A DNA stretch of 64,000 bases. Origin: Tetragenococcus halophilus. GTDB taxonomy: Bacteria; Bacillota; Bacilli; Lactobacillales; Enterococcaceae. Position 1 is the first letter of the stretch. Every line of letters begins with the position of its first letter. Below are positions 53,512 to 62,908 of this stretch, one piece after another. The notes under the pieces were generated by a model. The model made no database searches. It saw nothing but the letters and a program-made list of their open reading frames with translations, and was not told where the DNA came from. The stretch lies in the NCBI RefSeq assembly GCF_021474685.1, contig NZ_JAKEIT010000005.1, positions 1 to 64,000 of the forward strand, read 5' to 3'. A program made the translations under genes and the position numbers.

Positions 53512-54477
53512 TTAATTTATACAAATAAACAAGGTAATAATTGAAAAAATAAGGGCAACTAACCAAAATATACCATCAATTTTCCACTCAGACCAGCCGT
53601 TCATTTCAAAATGATGGTGGATCGGTGACATTTTAAAAATTCGTTTACCTGTCAATTTAAAACTAATGACTTGTAAAATCACACTGGCTGTTTCAATAAC
53701 ATAAACCAAACCTATCAACAGCAAAGTCCATTCTTGATGTAAAAGAATCGAAACACCAGCTAACAGTCCTCCTAAGGCTAGTGAACCTACATCGCCCATA
53801 AAAATCTTAGCGGGTTTCCGATTATATAAGAAAAATCCTATCAATCCACCAACTACGCTTAAACAAATGATCAATACGTCTACTTGGTTTTGATACCAAG
53901 CGATTACAGCGTAGCTAGCAAAAGAAATAATAGCAAGACCTGAAACCAATCCATCAATACCATCAGCTAAATTGACTGCATTGGAAAAGCCAACCAACCA
54001 AAACATGATAAATAAACCGTAAAAAATTGATAAAGGAACAGCTAAACCAAAAAGGTTAAGAACATTGGCGTTACCCTCATACAAGAAGACAAAATAAAAA
54101 ATTAACGCGCCCGCAATTTGTCCAATGAGTTTTTGCAGAGAGGTCAGTCCCATATTCCTTTTTTTAAATACTTTGATAAAATCATCTAGAAAACCTAATA
54201 GGCCGTATAAAATCAAAACAAAAAGCAGTATGGAAAAAGAAGGGGTGACTGCTTTTTGCCAGAGACCAACCCAAATAGCTGTAATGATTGAACCAACAAG
54301 AAAAACGACCCCGCCCATTGTAGGAGTACCAGCTTTAACATTATGCCATTTTGGTCCTTCCTCGCGAATCTCCTGTCCATATTTTTTCATCTGAAAATAG
54401 CCGATAAATAACGGCATCAAGATGACTGTAATGGCAAAGCCGCTTGCAAGTGGCAGAATCATTTTTGTCCAATCCAT
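53512..54477 (-). CDS. mraY: Phospho-MurNAc-pentapeptide transferase MraY
   Basis: An integral membrane enzyme of 321 residues with ten hydrophobic segments that makes lipid I from undecaprenyl phosphate. Motifs are [31 protein letters not shown] and [14 protein letters not shown], and the MraY-specific [15 protein letters not shown] loop. It lies between the penicillin-binding protein and murD, as is standard for the cluster. Confidence 0.96.
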   Translation of the reverse strand: MDWTKMILPLASGFAITVILMPLFIGYFQMKKYGQEIREEGPKWHNVKAGTPTMGGVVFLVGSIITAIWVGLWQKAVTPSFSILLFVLILYGLLGFLDDFIKVFKKRNMGLTSLQKLIGQIAGALIFYFVFLYEGNANVLNLFGLAVPLSIFYGLFIMFWLVGFSNAVNLADGIDGLVSGLAIISFASYAVIAWYQNQVDVLIICLSVVGGLIGFFLYNRKPAKIFMGDVGSLALGGLLAGVSILLHQEWTLLLIGLVYVIETASVILQVISFKLTGKRIFKMSPIHHHFEMNGWSEWKIDGIFWLVALIFSIITLFICIN

Positions 54478-54526
54478 ATCTTTTCTCTCCTCATATCAAT
54501 TTATCTTTTATTTCGTTACTTTATTA

Positions 54527-56743
54527 TTAATCTTCTTCTAGTTCAAAATGCAACTTATTGTCACTAACTTCAGCGTAAGGTTCTACACTTTGTTTGACAC
54601 AATAACCTTCACCATCAAAGCTTACATCTACATCTAAAAGATCTCCTAGCTTAACAAGATCAGCTTTTGACCAACCACTAACATCAGGCATCATTGGTGT
54701 TTTATCATTAGTTAAAAGTAATAATTTTTCTGAAGACATCAATCGTTCACCGTTGTCTACAGATTGTTGTACTACTTTATCGCCATCACCAATAACTACT
54801 GGGGTTAAACCTTTCTTTTGTACATCACTAGCTGCAGTATCCGCCTTAAGATTACGGTAATCTTCTACTTTGACTTTTTTATTACTACTTTCATCATTAT
54901 CTTTTCCTTCATCCACATCATGAAGATCCATCGCCCGTTCTAACAAGGGATTAGCAATACTAGGCAATACGTCGGTATCTTCTTGTTGTGGTTGGTTCAT
55001 TGTAAGGTACATAACATATTGAGGATCTTCAGAAGGCGTCATTAAAACCACAGAATACAGATAATCACTTTGTCCTTTTAGATAGCTCCCATCACGAGAG
55101 ATTTGTGCTGTCCCTGTTTTAGCAGAAACATGCTCGTTGGGTACTTTATACTGATTGTAAGCTGTGCCATACTCTTCACTTTCCACAGTATCTCGCATAT
55201 ATTTTCGTACATCTTTAGCTGCCTTTTCAGAAACCGGGTGACCGACAACTTCAGGTTGAGTCACTATTTCATCATCATTTGTTTCGTCCACTATTTTATC
55301 AATCACTTGTGGTTTTAACATAGCACCATCATTAGAAATCGAACTAAAAGCCTGCAACATTTGAAATTGAGTCACACCCACGGCTTGTCCAAAAGCGGTC
55401 ATTGCATGACTGACGGTATTATCTTCTGGCAAAGTACCACTCTTTTCGCCAGAAAGCCCCGAATGGGTACTTCTGCCAAAACCAAATTCTTGTAATGAAC
55501 GTTGCCAGCTATCTTTCATTCTTTGCTCTAGTGTAACCATACCTACATTACTTGACCATGACAAAGCTTGTCTCATTGTTAAACTAGGCTTCGACCCTCT
55601 TTCATAGTCCCAATCTCTAATTGTAGCATCAGCCAGCTTTATTTCCCCAGGCTTATAAGTTTCCTCAGGATCAAACACTCCGTTGTCGATCGCGCTTGCA
55701 ACAGTCATTGGTTTCATCGTTGAACCTGGTTCGTAGTTATCTTCTACAAATAAGTTTGACCAAACAAAATCATCATCATTGATCCCTTTTTTCGTTTCTG
55801 GATTAAAAGTTGGGCGCTGTGACATAGAAACAATCTCTCCGGATTTAGCATCCATCAATACAGCAGTCATATCTTTTGCATCAATGTCTTTCCAAGCTTG
55901 GTCCATTAATGTTTCCAAATAGCTTTGTAATCTATTATCCAAAGTCGTATAAATATCTTTGCCATCAACAGCTGGCTGTGACTCAGCGACTGTTCCTGGT
56001 AATGGGTTCTGATAGTTATCCTTTTGATAAATGATCTTTCCGTCTTTTCCTTTTAAGATATCATTATAATCTTCTTCGATACCCATGCGACCCACTAAGC
56101 TTTCTTGGTCGGTCTCTTCATCATTTTGGACATCTGCATATCCAATAAAATGAGAGGAAAAAACGCCATTTGGATAAATACGAGATGGATGTTCGGTAAA
56201 GTATAAACCAGCAACATTTTGTTCTTCCATCGCTTCTTCAATTTTTTCCCTTTGTTGTAAACTAATACTTTTCGCATTAGGGATGTCCACTTGGTATTGA
56301 TTTTCTTGTGCTCCTTTTTTCAACACCTTCAATGTTTCTTTTTTATCAACATCGCCTACCGCATCTGAAATGATCTCTGCTAGTTTATCAAAATTCTTTT
56401 CTTCTGCGTACAGTTTTTCATCACCATTTGTATAAGCTTTAGACAACACTGCATACAAAGAATATGATGTTGCATCTTCTGCAATAGCTTCTCCATTACG
56501 ATCATAGATCGTTCCACGCTTGGCTTTTACGACCTCTGATCCTTGATATAAATTTTTTGTTTGTGTTTCTAATGACTCTCCGGCAACATCGCCTACAACT
56601 ACGATATAGCTCAAACGAGCTACAAATAAAAAGAACAACCCAATACTCGTAGCAAAGAGAATAATTCCTACTTTTTTGCGATTGTTCCTTGCAGATAAAT
56701 TTTTCTTTTTAAAGTATTGCCGGATTTTTTCTATCATACGCAT
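54527..56743 (-). CDS. Division-type class B penicillin-binding protein with PASTA domains (PBP2x/FtsI-like)
   Basis: A 738-residue transpeptidase that crosslinks septal peptidoglycan. It has a short basic cytoplasmic start, one membrane helix (about residues 25-46), a dimerisation domain and a transpeptidase domain with S341-T-M-K344 (EPGSTMKPM), S397-S-N399 (SWSSNVGM) and K542-T-G (SAKTGTAQ). Two C-terminal PASTA domains follow (about residues 625-738). Its place directly after ftsL marks it as the division PBP. Motif residues are intact. Several names (pbpC, pbp2x, ftsI) are used in this group, so I give none. Confidence 0.94.
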   Translation of the reverse strand: MRMIEKIRQYFKKKNLSARNNRKKVGIILFATSIGLFFLFVARLSYIVVVGDVAGESLETQTKNLYQGSEVVKAKRGTIYDRNGEAIAEDATSYSLYAVLSKAYTNGDEKLYAEEKNFDKLAEIISDAVGDVDKKETLKVLKKGAQENQYQVDIPNAKSISLQQREKIEEAMEEQNVAGLYFTEHPSRIYPNGVFSSHFIGYADVQNDEETDQESLVGRMGIEEDYNDILKGKDGKIIYQKDNYQNPLPGTVAESQPAVDGKDIYTTLDNRLQSYLETLMDQAWKDIDAKDMTAVLMDAKSGEIVSMSQRPTFNPETKKGINDDDFVWSNLFVEDNYEPGSTMKPMTVASAIDNGVFDPEETYKPGEIKLADATIRDWDYERGSKPSLTMRQALSWSSNVGMVTLEQRMKDSWQRSLQEFGFGRSTHSGLSGEKSGTLPEDNTVSHAMTAFGQAVGVTQFQMLQAFSSISNDGAMLKPQVIDKIVDETNDDEIVTQPEVVGHPVSEKAAKDVRKYMRDTVESEEYGTAYNQYKVPNEHVSAKTGTAQISRDGSYLKGQSDYLYSVVLMTPSEDPQYVMYLTMNQPQQEDTDVLPSIANPLLERAMDLHDVDEGKDNDESSNKKVKVEDYRNLKADTAASDVQKKGLTPVVIGDGDKVVQQSVDNGERLMSSEKLLLLTNDKTPMMPDVSGWSKADLVKLGDLLDVDVSFDGEGYCVKQSVEPYAEVSDNKLHFELEED

Positions 56744-57151
56744 TTATTTCACTTTCCTTAAATGTTCACTATCAATCGATAGCCCCTTATCTTCAGCAAT
56801 TTTTTGAATTCTTTCACTTTTTGTTAGTTCATTTTTTTCTTGTTGCAAACGTGTCACTTCCGCTTGACCTTTGCTGACATTTTCTTGTAAGGAAGACACA
56901 TCCTGTTCTACCTCACTTATCGTTGTCCGTAAACTAATCGTAAGCAGACCTAAGCCGATCAAAGCAGTTACCAAAATAGCGACTAAAAATTTTTCTAAAC
57001 GGGAAATTTTTTCCAATTTACGAGTAGGCGATAAAGGAACAACCACCACATCAGGACGGTTAGGAGTATCAGATGGTTGAGTATTTGTCTGCTCTTGTGA
57101 AAATTCATCTTCCATTTCATAAGAAGCATTTTGTGCTTTTAATTCTGCCAT
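56744..57151 (-). CDS. ftsL: Cell division protein FtsL
   Basis: A 135-residue bitopic protein with a cytoplasmic tail rich in Glu/Gln/Thr and Pro (residues 1-48), one membrane helix (FLVAILVTALIGLGLLTISL) and an extracellular leucine-zipper-like coiled coil (ISEVEQDVSSLQENVSKGQA). It partners DivIB and DivIC in activating septal synthesis. The stop is adjacent to the start of the PBP gene and the start is 5 bases after rsmH, so the genes are coupled. Confidence 0.92.
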   Translation of the reverse strand: MAELKAQNASYEMEDEFSQEQTNTQPSDTPNRPDVVVVPLSPTRKLEKISRLEKFLVAILVTALIGLGLLTISLRTTISEVEQDVSSLQENVSKGQAEVTRLQQEKNELTKSERIQKIAEDKGLSIDSEHLRKVK

Positions 57152-57156
57152 TGATT

Positions 57157-58110
57157 TTACTCCTCCTTTATTTTTTTAGCTACACGCAATTTTGCACTAC
57201 GTGAGCGATTGTTTTTTTTAATTTCTTCTTCAGTCGGTAAAATTGGCTTACGATTCACTAAAGCCAGAATAGGTTGAAAGTCATCTGGGATAACTGGAAG
57301 GCCCGGCGGTGTTTCTTTCGCTCGGCTATATTCTTTAAATATATTTTTTGCAATACGATCCTCCAAAGAATGGAAGGTGATAACTGCAATGCGTCCTTCT
57401 ATAGCTAAAATCTCAATAGCCTGTTCTAGCGATTCCTCGATAGCGCCTAATTCATCATTAACGGCAATGCGGATTGCCTGAAACACTCTTTTGGCTGGAT
57501 GGCCGCCTTTTCGTCTTGCAGGAGCGGGAATCGCTTCTTTTATAACATCTACAAGTTGTGTTGTCGTGTCAATCGGTTGATTTTTACGAGTCGCCTCAAT
57601 CTTGCGGGCAATTTGTTTAGAAAAGCGTTCTTCACCATATCGAAAGAATATTTTTACTAATTGTTGGTAATCATATTCGTTTACGACTTCATAAGCAGAT
57701 AGTTTCTGACTCTGGTCCATCCGCATATCCAATGGGGCTTCTTGATGATAACTAAAACCGCGCTGGGCTTCATCTAATTGAGGCGAGGAAACGCCTAAAT
57801 CATAAAAAACACCATCAACTTTACTCACATTTAATTTTTCAAGTTCTTCCTTTATAAAGCGAAAATTTCGTTTTATAAAAGTCACCTGCCCATTTTCAAC
57901 ATAATGGGCCAAACGTTTTTTAGCATAATCAATTGCTTTTTGATCTTGATCAAAAGCATATAGATGGCCATCTAAAGCTAACTGTTCCAATAAATATTGA
58001 CTATGGCCAGCTCCACCTAAAGTACAATCGACATAAGTACCATGAGGGTCGATAACCAAATTGTCTACAGTTTCTTCTTTCAGCACTGTAAAATGTTGAA
58101 ACATTACCAT
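57157..58110 (-). CDS. rsmH: 16S rRNA (cytosine-1402-N4)-methyltransferase RsmH
   Basis: RsmH methylates N4 of C1402 in 16S rRNA. The start [15 protein letters not shown], the S-adenosylmethionine loop [39 protein letters not shown] and [19 protein letters not shown] are all family landmarks. It has 317 residues. GAGGAAATAG precedes ATG 58110; a second ATG two codons later is possible. It is the second gene of the mraZ cluster. Confidence 0.96.
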   Translation of the reverse strand: MVMFQHFTVLKEETVDNLVIDPHGTYVDCTLGGAGHSQYLLEQLALDGHLYAFDQDQKAIDYAKKRLAHYVENGQVTFIKRNFRFIKEELEKLNVSKVDGVFYDLGVSSPQLDEAQRGFSYHQEAPLDMRMDQSQKLSAYEVVNEYDYQQLVKIFFRYGEERFSKQIARKIEATRKNQPIDTTTQLVDVIKEAIPAPARRKGGHPAKRVFQAIRIAVNDELGAIEESLEQAIEILAIEGRIAVITFHSLEDRIAKNIFKEYSRAKETPPGLPVIPDDFQPILALVNRKPILPTEEEIKKNNRSRSAKLRVAKKIKEE

Positions 58111-58123
58111 CTATTTCCTCTTT

Positions 58124-58555
58124 CTATAGGCCAAAATCAATCATTGTTTCAGCAATGTCATCAAAATTTTCTTCTGTTTCTTCAGAAAAATCATCCCAAC
58201 GTTTTTTATCCCAAATTTCAATTCGAGTTGAAACGCCGATAACTACACAATTTTTTTCTAGACTTGCATGCTTTCTCAATGTATTTGGAATATTGATTCG
58301 ACCTTGTTTATCAATTTCACATTCAGTGGCAGCAGAATAAAAGAAACGAACAAAACTTCTTGCATCTTTTTTAGCAAGAGGCATTTGATCTAATTTTTCT
58401 TCAAGTTTCTCCCATTCAGTTTGAGGATAGCCAAATAGACAACCATCTAAACCACGCGTTACAACAAATTTTTCACCTAGCTGTTCACGAAGTTTGGACG
58501 GAACAATCAAACGACCTTTTGAGTCTATTGAGTGTTCAAATTCACCCATTAGCAT
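58124..58555 (-). CDS. mraZ: Transcriptional regulator MraZ
   Basis: A 143-residue protein with two SpoVT/AbrB-like half-domains, seen as [20 protein letters not shown] and [19 protein letters not shown]. MraZ binds repeats upstream of its own gene and controls the cell wall and division cluster. I start at ATG 58555, 4-5 bases after GGGGGGAT; a longer frame through the ribosome site is rejected. A phased operator array is visible upstream. Confidence 0.95.
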   Translation of the reverse strand: MLMGEFEHSIDSKGRLIVPSKLREQLGEKFVVTRGLDGCLFGYPQTEWEKLEEKLDQMPLAKKDARSFVRFFYSAATECEIDKQGRINIPNTLRKHASLEKNCVVIGVSTRIEIWDKKRWDDFSEETEENFDDIAETMIDFGL

Positions 58556-58583
58556 GTTTATCCCCCCAATTACCACCTGATAA

Positions 58584-58617
58584 ACACAGTCTACCACAAT
58601 CCCCCACTTTCTACCAC
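58584..58617 (-). promoter_or_regulatory. MraZ operator: phased GTGG repeats
   Basis: On the minus strand GTGG occurs at 58617-58614, 58607-58604 and 58597-58594, exactly 10 bases apart, with a degenerate fourth (GTGT) at 58587-58584. Regularly spaced GTGG/TGGG repeats upstream of mraZ are the known binding site of MraZ. The array ends about 28 bases before the start codon, so binding would regulate the cluster promoter or the early transcript. Confidence 0.78.
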
Positions 58618-58690
58618 ATTTTGTCTAAAATTACTAAAGATCTTTTTTGACTTTTTCTTACCAAATGAATAAGACTGACAACAGGAGATT

Positions 58691-58716
58691 TTAAAAAGAC
58701 TTTTAAAAGTCTTTGT
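58691..58716 (-). terminator. Weak terminator-like palindrome after DUF3397 gene
   Basis: AAAGACTTTT and AAAAGTCTTT form a perfect palindrome (58695-58714), with TTTTT on the minus-strand exit side. It is AT-rich and has no loop, so termination may be weak. Confidence 0.45.
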
Positions 58717-58725
58717 TTAGAAAAA

Positions 58726-59094
58726 CTAAAAAAATTGGAGGATACTAAAAATAATCAAGATGATATAAAGGACCAATGCAAATAAAAATACTGAACGCCA
58801 GTACATTTTGAAAAATCGGCGATACACAATCTCTTCAAAAAAATAAGCTTGAAATATAGCCAAAGCGATTCCTAATAATAAAAGAGTGATTAAAAAATAT
58901 GGGAAGATAGAAAACTGAAAACTAAGCGTTGACAGTTGGTGTATCCCAAAAAGTAAAAATGGTACAGCAATATCTGTAGCTTTTAAACGGAAACGTTTAT
59001 TTAGCGAAAAAACAGATATACATAATTTTGATGCAAATAAAACAATCACTGGAAAGATGTACCAAAATAAATAAATCGGTGAAAATGTAGACAT
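58726..59094 (-). CDS. DUF3397 family membrane protein
   Basis: A 122-residue protein with four hydrophobic segments, starting MSTFSPIYLFWYIFPVIVLF at ATG 59094 behind AAAGGATGAC. It has the DUF3397 pattern (FLLFGIHQLSTLSFQFSIFPYF, then YRRFFKMYWR), a small family of unknown function that usually lies just upstream of mraZ in Firmicutes. I reject a start 18 codons upstream because it includes the ribosome site. Confidence 0.82.
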   Translation of the reverse strand: MSTFSPIYLFWYIFPVIVLFASKLCISVFSLNKRFRLKATDIAVPFLLFGIHQLSTLSFQFSIFPYFLITLLLLGIALAIFQAYFFEEIVYRRFFKMYWRSVFLFALVLYIILIIFSILQFF

Positions 59095-59208
59095 ATTGTC
59101 ATCCTTTCTAAGAAATAGTTTTCTTAATATATGAAACAGCTGTTTCATTGTTGTTTAAATTTCTGGTAAAATACAATTAGCTATTAAAGCAAATGAAGGA
59201 GGGAGTTT

Positions 59209-60165
59209 ATGCTTTATTATTATACATTTCATGATAGCTACCTAGTTAGACAAGATACAAACGATAAAAAAACGTTGTGGCTTCATGTTGAAAACCCAAA
59301 CTCTCGTGAGATCAGTACTTTGACAAATAAGTATAACCTACCTAAAGACTATCTATCAGCTGTTTTAGATGATGAAGAAAATTCACGTAGCGAAGGGTTA
59401 AATCAACAAGAGATGAAAAAAGCAGCTCTCTTGCTTCTTCAATTTCCTTATGAGATAAAAAGCCCTTCAGGTTTTCAACAATTTGAAACTTTTCCGTTGT
59501 CTTTAATCGTAACGCCTGAAAACAGGATTATTACAGTAAGTAATTATCCATTACCTTTTTTTCAAACAGTAGTAAATCGTCAGTTTAAACCCAATGATAA
59601 CGTCCCAGAGATGAATATCTTATTAGAACTTTTGTGGCAAGTAGTTCTTTCTTTTAATGACTATTTAAAACAAACCAAAGATCATTTAGATAACTTAGAA
59701 AAACAAATTAAAGTTTCCACCCAAAACGAACAATTATATCAAATTATGGATATCCAAAAAAGTTTGGTTTCTTTTGACGAAGCCACATCCGCTAACTTAA
59801 AAACTTTAACTGCTTTAGTTAATACAAAGTTATTTCAAAAAAATCATGCATTTAAACACCACTTACACGATATTATAGTAGAAACACAACAATCATTAAC
59901 TTCAGCAAATATTCAATTAAAGTTTGCTAGCCATATGAATGACACTTTTTCCTCTGTTGTTTCCAATAACTTGAACAATGTAATGAAGATATTAACGTCG
60001 ATAACAATTGTTCTTACGATCCCAACGATTATTGGTGGGATTTATGGTATGAACGTTAAATTGCCCATCGCTAAAAACCCCTATGCTTTTTGGATCATCA
60101 TGCTAGTTACAATTGTCATTAGTTGGATCACAATAAAATTTTTAAAGAAAAAGAATCTTTTATAG
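59209..60165 (+). CDS. CorA-family divalent cation transporter
   Basis: A 318-residue inner membrane channel-type protein. Most of it is the cytoplasmic funnel domain with long helices (DYLKQTKDHLDNLEKQIKV). Two C-terminal membrane helices follow, the first ending with the selectivity signature YGMN (IGGIYGMNVKLP), and the tail is basic (KFLKKKNLL). Members move magnesium, cobalt or nickel. GGAGGGAG precedes the start. It is divergent from DUF3397 and followed by a small DUF4044 gene. Confidence 0.92.
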   Translation: MLYYYTFHDSYLVRQDTNDKKTLWLHVENPNSREISTLTNKYNLPKDYLSAVLDDEENSRSEGLNQQEMKKAALLLLQFPYEIKSPSGFQQFETFPLSLIVTPENRIITVSNYPLPFFQTVVNRQFKPNDNVPEMNILLELLWQVVLSFNDYLKQTKDHLDNLEKQIKVSTQNEQLYQIMDIQKSLVSFDEATSANLKTLTALVNTKLFQKNHAFKHHLHDIIVETQQSLTSANIQLKFASHMNDTFSSVVSNNLNNVMKILTSITIVLTIPTIIGGIYGMNVKLPIAKNPYAFWIIMLVTIVISWITIKFLKKKNLL

Positions 60166-60241
60166 TTTTTCATGTTCTTTTCTTGTCTTCTATGAATATA
60201 GGTTGTAAACTGTCATTAAAATATTAAAAGGATGAATAGAC

Positions 60242-60358
60242 ATGCGAGATAAAAAGCCCACAAGTACTTTTTCTAAAATCACAAAAGTAGTCATTTGGAT
60301 CATGCTGATTGCAACGATCGGTACAATTGTAATGAGTGCTGTAACAGCTGTGATGTAA
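60242..60358 (+). CDS. DUF4044-like small membrane protein
   Basis: A 38-residue protein with a basic N terminus (MRDKKPTSTFSKITKV) and one membrane helix (VVIWIMLIATIGTIVMSAV). AAAAGGA lies 10 bases before the ATG. Length, charge pattern and helix match DUF4044, a family of tiny lactic acid bacterial membrane proteins of unknown function. It lies 76 bases after the CorA gene and is followed by a strong terminator, so it may be the end of that transcript. Confidence 0.75.
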   Translation: MRDKKPTSTFSKITKVVIWIMLIATIGTIVMSAVTAVM

Positions 60359-60378
60359 ACAGCAAGTATTAAAAATCA

Positions 60379-60414
60379 ACAAAACAGCTTCTGTCAAAAG
60401 AAGCTGTTTTTTTA
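60379..60414. terminator. Terminator between DUF4044 gene and recN
   Basis: AAAACAGCTTC and GAAGCTGTTTT surround an 8-base loop and are followed by TTT. It serves the plus-strand gene and overlaps the recN stop on the other strand. Confidence 0.88.
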
Positions 60415-62094
60415 TGCAATTTTTCCTGCTTGTGTTAGCATTTCTTTCGCATTTTCCATAGTCAAATCAGTAATTTCAGCGCCAGAAAGCATCCGAGCGA
60501 TTTCTTGGACTCTTTCTGTTGTATCAATCTCTTGCACCGTTGTTTTTGTCCGGCCATTTTGAACTTCTTTACTAATCAAATATTGATAATCTCCCGCTGC
60601 TGCAACTTGTGGCAAATGCGTAATACAAAGTACCTGAGACCCATAGGCAATACCACTGATTTTTTCGGCAATCGCCTGTGCGACTCGTCCGCTAACACCT
60701 GTATCTACTTCATCAAAAACAATACTTGTTTTCTCTTGTGCTTTAGAAAAAATTGATTTTAAAGCCAATAGCATACGAGACAGCTCCCCGCCTGAAGCAA
60801 CTTTAGCTAAAGGTTTTAAAGGTTCTCCGGGGTTTGTTGTTAAATAAAACGCTAATTGATCCAAGCCATTTCTGTTTAGTTCTTTCTTTTCCCCAAAAAA
60901 GCGTACTTCAAATTGGGTATTTTCAAGATACAAGTCCGCCAATTCTTGTAGAATATCTTTTTCTAATTTTTGTGCAATTTGTTTTCGCTGCGTATGTAAA
61001 CTTTCAGCAATTTCCCAGACATTCTGATATTTTTGGACTAAAGCTGCTTGCATTTCTTCTAATTTATTACCGGTAACATCCACTTGCTCTAATTCTGCCG
61101 AAATTTTTTCATAATAAGACAAAACAGCAGCTATGGATTCTCCATACTTACGTTTTAACTGTCGAATGACCTCTAAACGTGCATTCACTTCTTCCAAACG
61201 CCCCTCGTCAAGTTCCATCTGATCAAGGATACTAGAAACTTCCCCAGCAGCATCTTGTAACAAATAATAAGCATTCTGAACATTTTCATTAATTTGTTCA
61301 TACTCTTTATCCAAATAGGCAACTTCTTGGATTTCTTGAGCAGCTTCGCCTATTCCATCTAGACTGTTTCCTGATTCACCAGCTAAAATTTCATGACTTT
61401 TAGCAAAAGCATCCACGATCTTTTGAAAGTTCGCTAGTTTATCTCGTTCTTCAACTAGCTTTTCTTCTTCATCTGTTTGTAAATCTGCTTCTTCAATTTC
61501 TTTTTTCTGGAAATTCAGCATATCGATCCGTTGTATATAAGATTGCTCGTTTTCCTGAATCGCCCGAACTCTTTTTTCTAACTCACGATATTCATCATAC
61601 TTTTTTTGATAATCGGTTAGCTGATCTTTAAAAGACTGTGAACCAAAACTATCTACCAGCTGTAAATGTTTTTCAGCTTGCAATAAATCCTGATGTTCAT
61701 TTTGTCCTTGAATATCTACTAGATAAGCGCCAATCTTCTTTAAGTTTCCTAAGGTGACAATCCTGCCATTCACACGACAAATGCTTTTACCAGAACTCGT
61801 TATATCTCGTTGAATAATTAACAATTCATCTCTTTGATCAATACCTAAATCATCAAGTAGAACTTTAAAGGACGAATGTTTAGGGAGTTCAAATAAACCT
61901 TCTAACACACATTTTTGTTTTCCTTGGCGAATATAATCTGTGGACCCTCTTCCTCCTGCTAGTAACCCCATTGCGTCAATAATAATCGACTTTCCCGCAC
62001 CGGTTTCTCCAGTCAAGGCAGTCATCCCTTTATGAAAGGTTAAATGTAGCTGTTTTATAATCGCAAAATTTTCAATGGACAACTCTAATAACAT
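60412..62094 (-). CDS. recN: DNA repair protein RecN
   Basis: An SMC-like ATPase acting early in double-strand break repair. The P-loop GETGAGKS lies at residues 29-36, long coiled coils occupy about residues 150-370, the signature VASGGELSRMLLALK follows, and Walker B is SIVFDEVDTGVSG. I start at ATG 62094 (MLLELSIENFAIIKQL), 8 bases after AAAGGAG; an earlier in-frame ATG lies inside argR. It has 560 residues. It overlaps no gene but follows argR by 13 bases. Confidence 0.95.
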   Translation of the reverse strand: MLLELSIENFAIIKQLHLTFHKGMTALTGETGAGKSIIIDAMGLLAGGRGSTDYIRQGKQKCVLEGLFELPKHSSFKVLLDDLGIDQRDELLIIQRDITSSGKSICRVNGRIVTLGNLKKIGAYLVDIQGQNEHQDLLQAEKHLQLVDSFGSQSFKDQLTDYQKKYDEYRELEKRVRAIQENEQSYIQRIDMLNFQKKEIEEADLQTDEEEKLVEERDKLANFQKIVDAFAKSHEILAGESGNSLDGIGEAAQEIQEVAYLDKEYEQINENVQNAYYLLQDAAGEVSSILDQMELDEGRLEEVNARLEVIRQLKRKYGESIAAVLSYYEKISAELEQVDVTGNKLEEMQAALVQKYQNVWEIAESLHTQRKQIAQKLEKDILQELADLYLENTQFEVRFFGEKKELNRNGLDQLAFYLTTNPGEPLKPLAKVASGGELSRMLLALKSIFSKAQEKTSIVFDEVDTGVSGRVAQAIAEKISGIAYGSQVLCITHLPQVAAAGDYQYLISKEVQNGRTKTTVQEIDTTERVQEIARMLSGAEITDLTMENAKEMLTQAGKIA

Positions 62095-62107
62095 ATGAAA
62101 TGCTCCT

Positions 62108-62560
62108 TTATTGAACATACTTTTGTAAGCTTTGAAATAAACTTTCTCGATCTTGCGTTGTTTTAGTGATCATTAGAATGTTATCGTCATCATTTAAGAT
62201 CGCAAATAAGGCTTCATCAAAACGTTTATCGATCAAATTCGCAATCGCCGAAGCATTACCAGGTAAAGTTTTCAAGCTAACAAATTTATCCATTTGATCG
62301 ATCGATACAAAAGCATTTTTTAATAGTTTATTTAATTTTTCATTCATGTCCTCGTCTGATTCTACAGGAATACTGTAGCGATAGCCACCACTTGCTGCTG
62401 GAACTTTAATCAATTTTAATTCTTTAATATCTCTTGATACAGTAGCTTGCGTAACTTCAGCATTATGTGCTTGTAAAGCTGCAACTAGTTCTTCTTGTTT
62501 TTGAATATTTTCTTCTTCCAGTAGTTCAACGATCAACTGTTGTCGTTCTTCTTTTCGCAT
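62108..62560 (-). CDS. argR: Arginine repressor ArgR/AhrC
   Basis: A 150-residue hexameric regulator of arginine metabolism. The N-terminal winged helix contains EVTQATVSRDIKELKLIKV; the C-terminal arginine-binding domain includes LPGNASAIANLIDKRF and ILNDDDNILMI. In Firmicutes it commonly lies between tlyA and recN, as here. A 343-base gap upstream holds two copies of a dispersed repeat. Confidence 0.93.
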   Translation of the reverse strand: MRKEERQQLIVELLEEENIQKQEELVAALQAHNAEVTQATVSRDIKELKLIKVPAASGGYRYSIPVESDEDMNEKLNKLLKNAFVSIDQMDKFVSLKTLPGNASAIANLIDKRFDEALFAILNDDDNILMITKTTQDRESLFQSLQKYVQ

Positions 62561-62691
62561 TTTGCTCCTCCTGATAAAATTATTTATTTTTTGAATTTTT
62601 TTCTAAATCGTATTTATCATAGCTCATTTTACCCCATAAGAAAAGCCAGAGACGTGCATCCTTACTAAACAAATAAAGAAAGAAACATTTT

Positions 62692-62774
62692 GTCACTACG
62701 CCTCGCTTTCGCTCGCCCTAGTACTGTTCATCATCCACTCTCAGCTCCCTTCGGTCGCTGAATCGTAGTGATTC
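62692..62774 (-). repeat. Dispersed repeat, copy 2
   Basis: An 83-base copy lacking the outermost CACAGC of the other copies. It reads ACTACGCCTCGCTTTCGC at its left and ends GCTGAATCGTAGTGATTC. CACTACG at one end is fully complementary to CGTAGTG near the other. It is separated from copy 3 by about 11 bases. Confidence 0.85.
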
Positions 62775-62785
62775 GGGAGAGTAAG

Positions 62786-62870
62786 GACACTACGTCCGCT
62801 TCGCTCCCCTAGTACTGTTCATCATCCACTCTCAGCTCCCTTCGGTCGCTGAATCGTAGTGATTCACAGC
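62786..62870 (-). repeat. Dispersed repeat, copy 3
   Basis: An 85-base copy almost identical to copy 2 over its right 65 bases, with a short deletion and changes in the left part (ACTACGTCCGCTTCGCTC). Its minus-strand 5' end lies 2 bases after the T run of the tlyA terminator, the same relation that copy 1 has to the ileS leader terminator. The remaining bases of this intergenic region (62561-62691) show no other feature I can support. Confidence 0.85.
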
Positions 62871-62871
62871 A

Positions 62872-62908
62872 TAAAAAAAGAAACGCATGATCACGTTTCT
62901 TTTTTATT
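62872..62908 (-). terminator. Terminator of tlyA
   Basis: AAAAAGAAACG and CGTTTCTTTTT, with a 7-base loop, lie at the tlyA stop; on the minus strand the stem is followed by T residues. Confidence 0.85.
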
